A program made the position numbers and the translations under genes. Below are positions 17,712 through 25,903 of a stretch of DNA of 64,000 bases, one piece after another. The stretch covers positions 1-64,000 of the forward strand of contig CBDEVQ010000028.1 in the NCBI GenBank assembly GCA_965243605.1. Reading direction: 5' to 3'. Source of the stretch: JBMYYR01 sp965243605 (GTDB taxonomy: Bacteria > Bacteroidota > Bacteroidia > Flavobacteriales > CAJXXR01). Each line of letters starts with the position of its first letter. The stretch's first letter is position 1. The notes under the pieces are model-generated. The model worked only from the letters and a program-made list of their open reading frames with translations. It was not told where the DNA came from and ran no database searches.

Positions 17712-18134
17712 CTATATTAAAAAGGTTTGATTCCAAATTGGAATATCTTTAGTTTGAATATACCCATTAATAGTCTTTAAAGGTATACGTTCATATATAT
17801 TTACAATGTTCTGATTATATACAAAGGCAAAGCTAAATGCTATAAACTGAATTTCAAAAAATGACTTTTTCTGAAATTCATCATCCAACTGTAGTGTTAC
17901 ACTTGAATTTTCACAACATGGCTTTTTAGAAATAGCATGATTTCTATTCTCGCAGTCCGATTCTTCTTTCTCTCCATTTTGGCCTTGTTCTCCACAAGTT
18001 AAGTTAGATAAACCAATACTCAATTCAGAAAGCACAGGTGTTCCTCCACAAATATGCGTGGTTTGTACCAGTCCTATTTGAGCACCAATGATAAGTATGG
18101 ATAAAAATACTGAAACCGAATATTTAAGAATCAT
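17712..18134 (-). CDS. Small exported Cys-rich protein, HYC_CC_PP-like
   Basis: A short exported protein with one N-terminal hydrophobic segment (MILKYSVSVFLSILIIGAQIG). It has a conserved-looking THICGG, a C..C-rich acidic middle (TCGEQGQNGEKEESDCENR) and KPCCENSSVTLQLDDEF. The H.C and CC motifs resemble the Bacteroidota HYC_CC_PP family, often near metal or copper uptake genes, but the final PP motif is not evident. The reading frame also has a GTG at 18141-18143; I prefer the ATG at 18132-18134 because a TATATTTG -7 element (18149-18156) puts the transcript start near 18143. It heads the MbnP/MbnH-like gene run, 54 nt upstream of the MbnP-like gene. Confidence 0.6.
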   Translation of the reverse strand: MILKYSVSVFLSILIIGAQIGLVQTTHICGGTPVLSELSIGLSNLTCGEQGQNGEKEESDCENRNHAISKKPCCENSSVTLQLDDEFQKKSFFEIQFIAFSFAFVYNQNIVNIYERIPLKTINGYIQTKDIPIWNQTFLI

Positions 18135-18148
18135 GTTTTTCACAATCC

Positions 18149-18156
18149 CAAATATA
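18149..18156 (-). promoter_or_regulatory. -7 element of the MbnP/MbnH-like cluster
   Basis: TATATTTG on the minus strand matches TAnnTTTG, 15 nt upstream of the preferred start of the Cys-rich protein. No clear TTTG or TTG box at the right distance. It implies a very short or absent leader. Confidence 0.45.
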
Positions 18157-18320
18157 ATAAAAATTGAATACTTTTTTACTGAATCTTATGTTTAACAAAC
18201 TAATTTTAAACATTTAGCCCAATAAATTCTATAATATCCTCATTTTTGAGGACTATATTTTTTAATTAAGGGGAATAAATTTGTTTATATGTTTAACTAA
18301 CCTTCAATACATTTAATATC

Positions 18321-20375
18321 ATGAAGCAATTTCTATTATCAATCATTCTTGTCACCATGTCCTTTTCAGGAATGGCTCAATTTTGGCCAGACTCAAATAC
18401 GGGACCATGTTTTGTAGACGTTACCTTAACAAACCAAGGTACAGCATATACTTTAGTAGCATCGCCTGGAGGGAGTACACCGCCTATCATTTCAACTTAC
18501 ACTTGGTCTATTGATGGTGTTATAGATACATCATTAACAGGAAATACATTTACATTTACAGGTGTAGAAGGATCAATATATGATATTTGTGTAACTATTC
18601 CATGTGATTCTGGAACAACAAGTTTATGTACAGATGTATTTATTGATTCTGTTGGAGTTACTCCAATTGATTCTCTTGCTGAAGGATGTTTAACTGGTGT
18701 TTATTTATCTGGTCAAAGTGAGTTTTTATCTGCTTATGCAGCCTTTGATGGTATTTATGACCCTAGTGATTTAACTTGGATAATTGATGGTGTAATTGAT
18801 ACAACAATATATGGAGATTATGTATATACATCTCTACCAGCTGGTTCATATACAGTATGTGCAACTTATGATAGCGACTCATGTACAGCTACATACTGCG
18901 ATTCTATATTAATTGTGAGTTCTGGTAATCCTATTGATTCTCTAGACGAGGGATGTTTAACTGGTATTTCTGTTGGTAGTCAAGGAAGTGCTATTACAGG
19001 ATCTGCTTACTTTGACGGTGCAGATTATGATGATAATGATTTAATTTGGACTATAGATGGAGTGGTAGACACAACAATTTATGGAAATAATATTTACGCA
19101 CCATCGGTAGATGGTACATATTACGTTTGTGCGACCTATAGCACAGATTCATGTTTTGCAACCTTCTGTGATACGGTAGTAATTGCTAATTCTGGTAACC
19201 CTATTGATTCTTTAGATGAAGCATGTTTAAACGGAATTTATGTATATAATCAAGGTAATTACTTCTCTGCATCAGCATCATTTGATGGTCTAAATTATGA
19301 CGTAAGCGCATTAACTTGGTCTATTAACGGAGTAATTGACTCAACGTTATATGGAGATTATGTTTACTCAACGTTACCTGTAGGTACTCATACAATTTGT
19401 GCTACATACAATACAGATTCTTGTTTCGCAACAATATGTGATTCTATAATTATCACAAGTTCTGGAAATCCAATGGATTCACTTGATGCAGGATGTTTAA
19501 CGAGTATCTCTTCGTATGGTGTTGGTGGACAATATTTCTTTACTGCAGAATTTGATAATCCGAATGGAATTATTGAAGATGTTATTTGGTCTGTAGACAG
19601 TAATGTGATGTCTGGTGTTAATGGAGAATATTTAACACAGGTATTTGCTGACGGTGATTATACAATTTGTGCTACATATATTACAGATAGTTGTACAAGT
19701 ACAGTTTGTATAGATATAACTGTTGATAATTCTTTAAATGGAAACGATTCTATTATTTACATAGACAGTATAGGATTTGGAAACTGGATAGTTTATGGTT
19801 GGGATAGTATTTATGTTGACTCGACTTTATTAGACGAATTAGAAGATTGGGATCTTGATGACTGGTCTGATTCACTGATTGATATTTTCTTCGGAGATAG
19901 CATCAATATAAACACATTTGATTCAAATGACATCTATGTATTACTTGATGGATTAACTCAAGATGACATTGACAGTTTATTCAATATGGGTGTTGTAGGT
20001 TTTGATTTAGAAGATTTAGATGGTTATTGGGAAGATTTCTTAGATGACAATGATGGACTTGATACATTAGGATTAACGTTCAGTGATTTACTAAACTTGT
20101 TCTCTAATTTTATTGAAGCTAAAGCCATTGAAGTATTAAGTATTGATGAAGTATCAAACAATAACATTGATGTATTCTACAATCCAAATACTCAAATTTT
20201 AACAATAAACACAGATAACATAGGGCACATTAATGTTTATAACATTCAAGGACAACGTGTTTTATCATTTAAAGAAAATAACCCTCAATTAAATTTATCA
20301 TCAATCAACACGGGATTATATATTTTATCTATAGAAATTAATGGTAAATTATATAGTCACAAGATCGTAAAATAG
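18321..20375 (+). CDS. Secreted T9SS protein with four Cys-rich ~90-residue repeats
   Basis: Signal peptide MKQFLLSIILVTMSFSGMAQ. After a divergent first unit (about residues 27-114) come four tandem units starting at residues 116, 205, 295 and 385 (IDSLxEGCLTG...WxIDGVIDTTIYGDYVY...TxCATYxxDSCxATxCDS), each with four Cys. They look Ig/PKD-like with possible disulfides. An acidic Asp/Trp-rich region follows (about 475-595), then a T9SS type A domain (VFYNPNTQILTINTDN...YSHKIVK). The protein is Asp-rich and Lys-poor, so very acidic. Probable surface or extracellular protein; binding partner unknown. It precedes a two-component system and a related T9SS gene on the same strand. Confidence 0.75.
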   Translation: MKQFLLSIILVTMSFSGMAQFWPDSNTGPCFVDVTLTNQGTAYTLVASPGGSTPPIISTYTWSIDGVIDTSLTGNTFTFTGVEGSIYDICVTIPCDSGTTSLCTDVFIDSVGVTPIDSLAEGCLTGVYLSGQSEFLSAYAAFDGIYDPSDLTWIIDGVIDTTIYGDYVYTSLPAGSYTVCATYDSDSCTATYCDSILIVSSGNPIDSLDEGCLTGISVGSQGSAITGSAYFDGADYDDNDLIWTIDGVVDTTIYGNNIYAPSVDGTYYVCATYSTDSCFATFCDTVVIANSGNPIDSLDEACLNGIYVYNQGNYFSASASFDGLNYDVSALTWSINGVIDSTLYGDYVYSTLPVGTHTICATYNTDSCFATICDSIIITSSGNPMDSLDAGCLTSISSYGVGGQYFFTAEFDNPNGIIEDVIWSVDSNVMSGVNGEYLTQVFADGDYTICATYITDSCTSTVCIDITVDNSLNGNDSIIYIDSIGFGNWIVYGWDSIYVDSTLLDELEDWDLDDWSDSLIDIFFGDSININTFDSNDIYVLLDGLTQDDIDSLFNMGVVGFDLEDLDGYWEDFLDDNDGLDTLGLTFSDLLNLFSNFIEAKAIEVLSIDEVSNNNIDVFYNPNTQILTINTDNIGHINVYNIQGQRVLSFKENNPQLNLSSINTGLYILSIEINGKLYSHKIVK
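18666..19735 (+). repeat. Four in-frame tandem repeats of 267-270 bp
   Basis: Units start at 18666, 18933, 19203 and 19473, giving periods of 89, 90 and 90 codons, inside the secreted Cys-rich protein. Units 1-3 are closest; unit 4 is more divergent (starts MDSLDAGCLTS and loses the GVID turn). The spacing is nearly exact, while the DNA has diverged at many positions, suggesting old duplication under structural constraint. Confidence 0.85.
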
Positions 20376-20405
20376 TAGTATATTTTACCGTTCCTAAATT
20401 AATAC

Positions 20406-20438
20406 AGGTGTCGTTATAAAACATAACGACACCTTTTC
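20406..20438 (+). terminator. Terminator after the repeat protein
   Basis: A perfect 12-bp stem (AGGTGTCGTTAT, loop AAAAC) is followed by TTTTC, between the repeat protein and the kinase gene. Confidence 0.85.
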
Positions 20439-20450
20439 TAGGATATAAAT

Positions 20451-22530
20451 ATGACACGAAACATTTTACATATTATTTTTATCATTCTGATAAGCATATC
20501 TAACAAAGGTCTATGTGAAAACATTGAAGATAGATTAGGATATGCCCAAAGTTTGAATCGTAAAAATGATTCAGAAATGTTAAGAATTTCTGATAGTATT
20601 ACAGATGTATATTTAGCATCACCTAAATCGTCTTACCAACTGGATGATTTATTTAGAGCTTCATACTTAAAGTCTCGAGTTCTTAATAGACAAGGTAAAT
20701 TAAATGAGTCCTTATTATTTTTAGATTCTATTCATAATTTACACCCATCGCCAAAGCTCAGCCTATATTTAGGATATACATATTTAATTAAAGGAATAGT
20801 ATACAAAAAGAAGGCTCTCCCTCAATTAACATTCGAAAATTATGAAAAGGCTATTCAAATATTCGAAAGTATAGAAAACTGCAAGGCCCTTATTAAAGCT
20901 AGAAATAATTTAGCAAATTATTATAATTCACTTTCAATATATGGTGAAGCTATTGAGCAGTATAAATTATGTGCCAAATTATTAAACAAATGCCCAAATC
21001 AAAATCAAAGTGCTATAATCAACAGAAACTTAGCTGGACTTTATTATAACTTTGAAAAAAAACCAAACAAAGCTATTCTTCTTTTTAAAGATGCTTTATC
21101 TGGGTTTAATTCTTTAGAAAAAAAACGCCAAAACAGAAGTATTATCTCTGGGTGCGTTAAACCAAATTACAGCTTTATATTTAGAAGTAGACAGTATACA
21201 AAACGTAGAATACTACCTTGAAAAATCTAAGGCTTTAATACATGAAAACACGCCTCCTAAGTTTATTTATGATTTCAAAATAAATGAGGCAAACTTACTC
21301 ATTGAAAAAAAACAGCTTATAGAGGCTGAAAAATCGTATTACGAAATCCAACAGCTTATTAACTCAACAAATCAGCTTAATAATTATGAAGCTCGATTTT
21401 ATTTATGGTACGCTGTTCTTAAAATTAAATTCCAAACCCCTCAAGCGAACGCTCAAGCTGAAACATTATTAGATAAAGCTCAATCCATAGCAGAACACCG
21501 TGAAAAAAGAGAACTTTTAACTCAGATACATCTTATACGTTCTGACTTATATAAAACACAGTTCAAGTATAATAAAGCCCTTGAACAACTAAATAAGCAT
21601 ATCCTTTTAAAAGAAGAGATTTTTAATGATGAAAACATTAGAACGATACAAAATAATAAGTATCAATTAGATTTTATTAAAAAGGAGAATCAACTAGAAA
21701 TCCAACGCCTGGAACAACAAGAAGCCATACAAAAAAGCATCATTCAAAAAAATAAGCTAGAGAAAGAAAAACTTCAAGTTACAATTATTGCATTAATGAT
21801 GTTTGCCTTATTAATTGGCGGATTATTTTGGTGGTATTACAATAGGAAAAAAGAAGCTACAAATAAACTTCTCTTAGAATCTAAAAACAAAGCATTAGAA
21901 CTTGAATTAACTAATAGAGAAAGAGAAGAAGAATTTAAGCTTTATCAAAATAGTGTTATTTCTAAAAAAGAGGAACAAAATAGAATTTCTAGAAATTTGC
22001 ATGATAATATTGGTGCAAACCTTGCTGCCATTAAATTAGCTTTAGATGATGATAAAGACAAAGCCTTTGGAAACCTTATTGATGATGTTTATCAACAGGT
22101 AAGAAACTTAAGCTACGAACTTAATGAATTATCAGAAAGTAAAGATTTGTTTAGTCAAATCCTTCTCAACTACCTAAATAGTATAGAAAAAGCTTCTGGT
22201 ATAATTATTCATTATGAAGTATATCCAGATGTAGATTTCGAACGTCTTCATTCTGTAAAAAAACGTGAATTATTTAGTATAATAAGAGAAATTGTACATA
22301 ATTCTATTAGACACTCAGGATCTAAAAATATGGAACTCATTTTTTCGAAAGAAAAAAACAATTTATACCTATATTTTGAAGATTTTGGTAAAGGATTTGA
22401 TACAAAAAATGTAAAATCTGGACTTGGGTTATTAAGTATTCAAAAACGAATTGATTTGTTAGATGGATCCTTTGAACTTGACGCAAGAGAAAATCGAGGT
22501 GTAATTATTAATATTTCAATACCCATTTAA
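20451..22530 (+). pseudogene. TPR-containing sensor histidine kinase (frameshifted at an A8 run)
   Basis: Two reading frames make one protein: an N-terminal part (20451 to about 21120: hydrophobic start, then TPR-like helices) and a C-terminal part open from about 21126 to 22530. Removing one A from the A8 run at 21118-21125 joins them smoothly (SLEKNAKTEVLSLGALNQ), giving 692 residues. Order: signal segment, about 6 TPRs, coiled coil, one TM helix (MMFALLIGGLFWWYY), NarL-type HisKA_3 dimerisation domain with H-box SRNLHDNIGANL, and HATPase with REIVHNSIRHSG, FGKGFD and SGLGLLSI. This is a common Bacteroidota architecture. The stop lies 2 nt before the response regulator start. It may be a sequencing error rather than a real break. 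Confidence 0.85.
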
Positions 22531-22532
22531 TC

Positions 22533-23159
22533 ATGATCAAACATGCTTTAAAAATAGTTGTTGTAGATGACCATCCTCTTTTTCTAAGTGCTATGGTACA
22601 AATGCTAGAACGCATAAGTTTTGTAGACGTTGTTGCTAAATACAACAAACCTGAATTTGTATTGCCATATATTCTTAACAATCCTGTAGATATTTTGGTT
22701 ACAGACCTCTCTATGCCTAAATTAGATGGTATAGAATTGAGTAAACTTGTAAAACAAAATAAGCCAGAAGTTAAAATAGTAGTTGTATCTATGCTTAACG
22801 AAACTAATAAAACCTTAAATTTAATAGAAATTGGTATAGCGGCTTACTTATTAAAGAATGCACCCAAAGAAGAATATGAACAAGTATTAAAACTTGTTTC
22901 TAATGGAGAACAGTTTTTTAGTCCAGAGCTTACCCAAAAAATAAAAGAATCTCATCAAAATGAGTTTATTAAACTAACGCCAAGAGAAACTGAAGTTTTA
23001 CAACTGATTGCAAGTGAGTTAACCAATCAAGAGATTGCAGATCAACTTTTTGTATCGCCAACTACAGTAATTAGTCATAGAAAACGCTTATTGCAAAAGT
23101 TTAATGCCAGAAATACAGCTGGTTTAATTAAAAGAGCAATGGAACAAGAGTTCTTATAA
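22533..23159 (+). CDS. LuxR/NarL-family response regulator
   Basis: Receiver domain (about residues 6-120) with acidic pocket VVDDHP, phospho-acceptor Asp in ILVTDLSMPKLDG and conserved Lys in LLKNAPKEE. The C-terminal LuxR helix-turn-helix runs about 142-205 (LTPRETEVLQLIASELTNQEIADQLFVSPTTVISHRKRLLQKF). It is the cognate partner of the TPR kinase 2 nt upstream. Likely targets are the flanking secreted-protein genes, but no operator is identified. Confidence 0.93.
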   Translation: MIKHALKIVVVDDHPLFLSAMVQMLERISFVDVVAKYNKPEFVLPYILNNPVDILVTDLSMPKLDGIELSKLVKQNKPEVKIVVVSMLNETNKTLNLIEIGIAAYLLKNAPKEEYEQVLKLVSNGEQFFSPELTQKIKESHQNEFIKLTPRETEVLQLIASELTNQEIADQLFVSPTTVISHRKRLLQKFNARNTAGLIKRAMEQEFL

Positions 23160-23171
23160 ACCCCATATCTT

Positions 23172-24203
23172 ATGAAAAAATATATTCTACATTTTCTGTT
23201 TTTTTTAACTCTTACCGTAAGCTTTAATCTTAAAGCTCAAGTTACAGGACTTTGGATTAATCCTGTTAATGACGTTCCATTTATTGTAGAATCAACAGAT
23301 ACCACATTTAGTACAGATTCATTAATTACTATATTTAATGGAGAACTAACATTCTCTATTGATTCATTTGGTGTAAAAACCTGGAATCCTGTATCAGATA
23401 CTACATATAGGGCTCTTGTTGGGTATAGTGCACCTCCTATTGCTGCCAATCAAGCATTTAATACTTATCAAGATTTATTTATTAATGGAATAAATCCCTC
23501 TGATACTAACTTTTGGGAAGATACAGATTGGGACTCTTTAATTGTTAATGAACCTTGGATATTAACGGATAGAACACTTAAATTATCTTCTGCAGATATG
23601 GGAGCTATTGTTGCTTGGGGATGGTATGACCTAGAAATTGGAACAGCAAAAATTATTCTTGATCCAACAATACCTGTTATTGAAGGAGAAGAAATGGATT
23701 ATTCTGACAATGCATTTCAAGATGTAAATATGGTATTTGATATTGAAGATTTCAAAACGAATACTGAAGAGATACAAGGTGCTATTGATGGAATATATAC
23801 ATTCAATAAACCCGATTTTAAAGACACTTATAACGACTTTGTTGTATGGATGAAAACGACAAAACCATTTTTACCTAATTCATTTGACTACAATACGTAT
23901 CACGAGTGGCTATATGAATACTTTTACCCTTTAGCAAGTGAGAAGATTATTCAAATTATATCAATAGATGAACTATCAAATCAATTCCAACTTATTCAAC
24001 CATCTACAAATACGTATCAATTAATTGGAAATATTACAACAGATAGTCCGTATTCAATTTACGATCTTCAAGGTAAATTAGTCTTATCAGGGCATTTAAA
24101 TAGTTCGGAAAATACCATCAACATAGAATCTCTTCCAAAAGGAATGTATGTGATTGACATATTAATCGATACTAAACATGCTGTTTATAAACTGATGAAA
24201 TAA
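23172..24203 (+). CDS. Secreted T9SS sorting-domain protein downstream of the two-component system
   Basis: Signal peptide MKKYILHFLFFLTLTVSFNLKAQ; a middle region of about 220 residues with no family I recognise (Asp/Thr-rich beta-like segments, a Trp-rich ILTDR...GAIVAWGWYDLEIG patch); and a C-terminal T9SS type A domain (TYQLIGNITTDSPYSIYDLQGKLVLSG...YKLMK). The IQIISIDELSN stretch just before the sorting domain echoes EVLSIDEVSNN at the same place in the repeat protein at 18321, so the two share a C-terminal module. It begins 12 nt after the response regulator, so is probably co-transcribed. Confidence 0.7.
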   Translation: MKKYILHFLFFLTLTVSFNLKAQVTGLWINPVNDVPFIVESTDTTFSTDSLITIFNGELTFSIDSFGVKTWNPVSDTTYRALVGYSAPPIAANQAFNTYQDLFINGINPSDTNFWEDTDWDSLIVNEPWILTDRTLKLSSADMGAIVAWGWYDLEIGTAKIILDPTIPVIEGEEMDYSDNAFQDVNMVFDIEDFKTNTEEIQGAIDGIYTFNKPDFKDTYNDFVVWMKTTKPFLPNSFDYNTYHEWLYEYFYPLASEKIIQIISIDELSNQFQLIQPSTNTYQLIGNITTDSPYSIYDLQGKLVLSGHLNSSENTINIESLPKGMYVIDILIDTKHAVYKLMK

Positions 24204-24252
24204 TAATCAAAAAAAATAGGGCTGTTAAATAGCCCTATTTTTTTTGATTATT
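24202..24252. terminator. Bidirectional terminator
   Basis: A perfect 22-bp stem (arms 24202-24223 and 24231-24252, loop GTTAAAT) with an A8/T8 block separates the T9SS gene from the convergent ACT-like gene. Confidence 0.92.
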
Positions 24253-24260
24253 ATTTTGTG

Positions 24261-24926
24261 TTACATCAAACTATTTTTCAGGTTCTTAATAGTAGAAAAT
24301 GTCTTTTCTAATAGAGCTTCCTCTACAACTACAGTAAACTCATTAGTCGTTGAAATAACCTCTAACACATTAATATTATTCCAAGCAAATTGCTTAAAGA
24401 AAAAATAATATAGTCCTGGTAACTCCACATTTTCTTTTGGTAACCGAACACTTAAAGATGCCAGTTCATGTCGAGATGATATTAGAAATTCTCCAACAAA
24501 CTTATCTTCAATTTCTGTACGCATTGCTCTAGAAACAACAAAATTACTTTCAAAAACACCTTGTGTAATTGTACAGAACTTATCATCGGATAAATTTGAG
24601 CTAAACATCAGCTCAGATTTCCTTTGTTCTAAACTAGTACTATTTTTATAAGTAAAACTTGATAAATCATTTCTTACAATGATATCACCAAGGTTTGTTA
24701 TTACTAACTTCATCTTAGATGATATTCTTGTTTGAATAGATAAATCTAGACGTTTTATGGCCATAGCAATTGCAGGTATCCCACAATCAGATTCAAGAAT
24801 TTCATTAACCTCAGGTTGTACTTTACGTGCCAAAGATGATACATTAATTAAATCTTCAGCTAAACACTCTGCTAAATAAGGTTTATCACTCAAAAGTTTT
24901 TCAACAACATCAGAAATAGATTGCAT
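24261..24926 (-). CDS. Conserved ACT-like domain protein of unknown function
   Basis: A 221-residue cytosolic protein. The N-terminal third is helical (VVEKLLSDKPYLAECLAEDLINVSSLARKVQPEV). The C-terminal part contains two beta-alpha-beta units resembling ACT domains as in aspartokinase: KFCTITQGVFESNFVVSRAM and VELPGLYYFFFKQFAWNNINVLEVISTTNEFTVVVEE. There is no kinase domain. Similar stand-alone proteins occur in Flavobacteriia; a ligand-sensing role is an inference. It is divergent from recX. Confidence 0.6.
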   Translation of the reverse strand: MQSISDVVEKLLSDKPYLAECLAEDLINVSSLARKVQPEVNEILESDCGIPAIAMAIKRLDLSIQTRISSKMKLVITNLGDIIVRNDLSSFTYKNSTSLEQRKSELMFSSNLSDDKFCTITQGVFESNFVVSRAMRTEIEDKFVGEFLISSRHELASLSVRLPKENVELPGLYYFFFKQFAWNNINVLEVISTTNEFTVVVEEALLEKTFSTIKNLKNSLM

Positions 24927-24953
24927 ACGCTTGTATTAATTTGATTATCTTTG
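24921..24953 (+). promoter_or_regulatory. recX promoter
   Basis: TTG (24921-24923) is followed after 22 nt by TATCTTTG (24946-24953), matching the Bacteroidota consensus, 28 nt before the recX ATG. The -33 box overlaps the start of the divergent ACT-like gene. Confidence 0.6.
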
Positions 24954-24981
24954 TTAAATATCTAACAAAAATATAAAAAAT

Positions 24982-25461
24982 ATGACAAAACCCCAAAAAC
25001 AAATAAGTCTTAAAGAAATACAGTTAAAAATTGAACAGTATTGTGCTTATCAAGATCGATGTAAATTTGAGGTAGAACAGAAGTTAAAATCGTTTCATAT
25101 TCCCTTAGAGGACATCAACAATATTATGGATCGTTTGATCAATGAAAAATTTATTGATGAAATACGATACGCTCAATCGTATACACGAGGCTCTTATAGA
25201 CACAAAAAATGGGGTAGAAATAAAATAAAAGCCAATTTAATTGCTAAAAAAATTGATAATAAAATAACTAATATAGCATTTAATGAAATTGATACAGAAG
25301 AATACAATCTAATGATATTTCATGAACTTAGTAAGAAATGGCCTAGTATAAAGGCAAATTCAGATTTTGATAAAAAGAATAAACTTATACGCTTTGGAAT
25401 TAGTAGAGGTTATGAATTTGATATCATATCTTCATTTTTAGAACAACAAATAAAGGGTTAA
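24982..25461 (+). CDS. recX: RecX family regulator of RecA
   Basis: Small helical RecX protein (159 residues) that in characterised species binds RecA filaments and limits extension. Three-helix repeats are visible: AYQDRCKFEVEQKL, RLINEKFIDEIRYAQSYTRGSYRHKKWGRNKIKANL (the conserved core) and a more divergent third repeat ending FEFDIISSFL-like. Not adjacent to recA. It ends 1 nt before the convergent membrane-protein stop. Confidence 0.88.
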   Translation: MTKPQKQISLKEIQLKIEQYCAYQDRCKFEVEQKLKSFHIPLEDINNIMDRLINEKFIDEIRYAQSYTRGSYRHKKWGRNKIKANLIAKKIDNKITNIAFNEIDTEEYNLMIFHELSKKWPSIKANSDFDKKNKLIRFGISRGYEFDIISSFLEQQIKG

Positions 25462-25462
25462 A

Positions 25463-25903
25463 TTATCGACTTACAATAACTTCTCTAAATACAGTATAAA
25501 TAATACTCCACATAAGTATAGAGGATACCATTACAACGTTTATCTTAAATTTATTCGTAAAATATCGAGCTGCCAAAAATGCTCCAACTGGAATTGATAA
25601 TATTATTGGCGTAATTAAAGCCAAAAGGAATAGACCTCTTTTTCTTACAATCCCAATAATCATTCTATTCTTTTTACTAAAAACACGACGTTCTCTCTTA
25701 CGTCTCTTTAATCTAAAACCTTCAAATCTATTAATTAAATATTCACTGAAATAAAAGAATACAAAATACCCTATTAACCCTCCTAAAAGCATTGTAAAAA
25801 ACAATTCTAGGCGTCCTATTTGCATAGGTAGCGATACTAAAGGTGTAAGTGCAAATTTAGTTGAAGCTACTATGATTAATATGAGATAATTACTCAATGG
25901 CAT
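25463..25903 (-). CDS. Conserved membrane protein, possible small-molecule exporter-like
   Basis: A 146-residue integral membrane protein with about three helices (residues 5-25, 35-55 and 90-135 split by a kink) and a strongly basic cytosolic loop (FRLKRRKRERRVFSKKNR). Not recognised with certainty. The PVGAFLAARYF segment recalls small multidrug/uncharacterised transporter families, but this is weak. Its start overlaps the end of the deacetylase-like gene by 14 nt, so they form an operon. Confidence 0.6.
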   Translation of the reverse strand: MPLSNYLILIIVASTKFALTPLVSLPMQIGRLELFFTMLLGGLIGYFVFFYFSEYLINRFEGFRLKRRKRERRVFSKKNRMIIGIVRKRGLFLLALITPIILSIPVGAFLAARYFTNKFKINVVMVSSILMWSIIYTVFREVIVSR

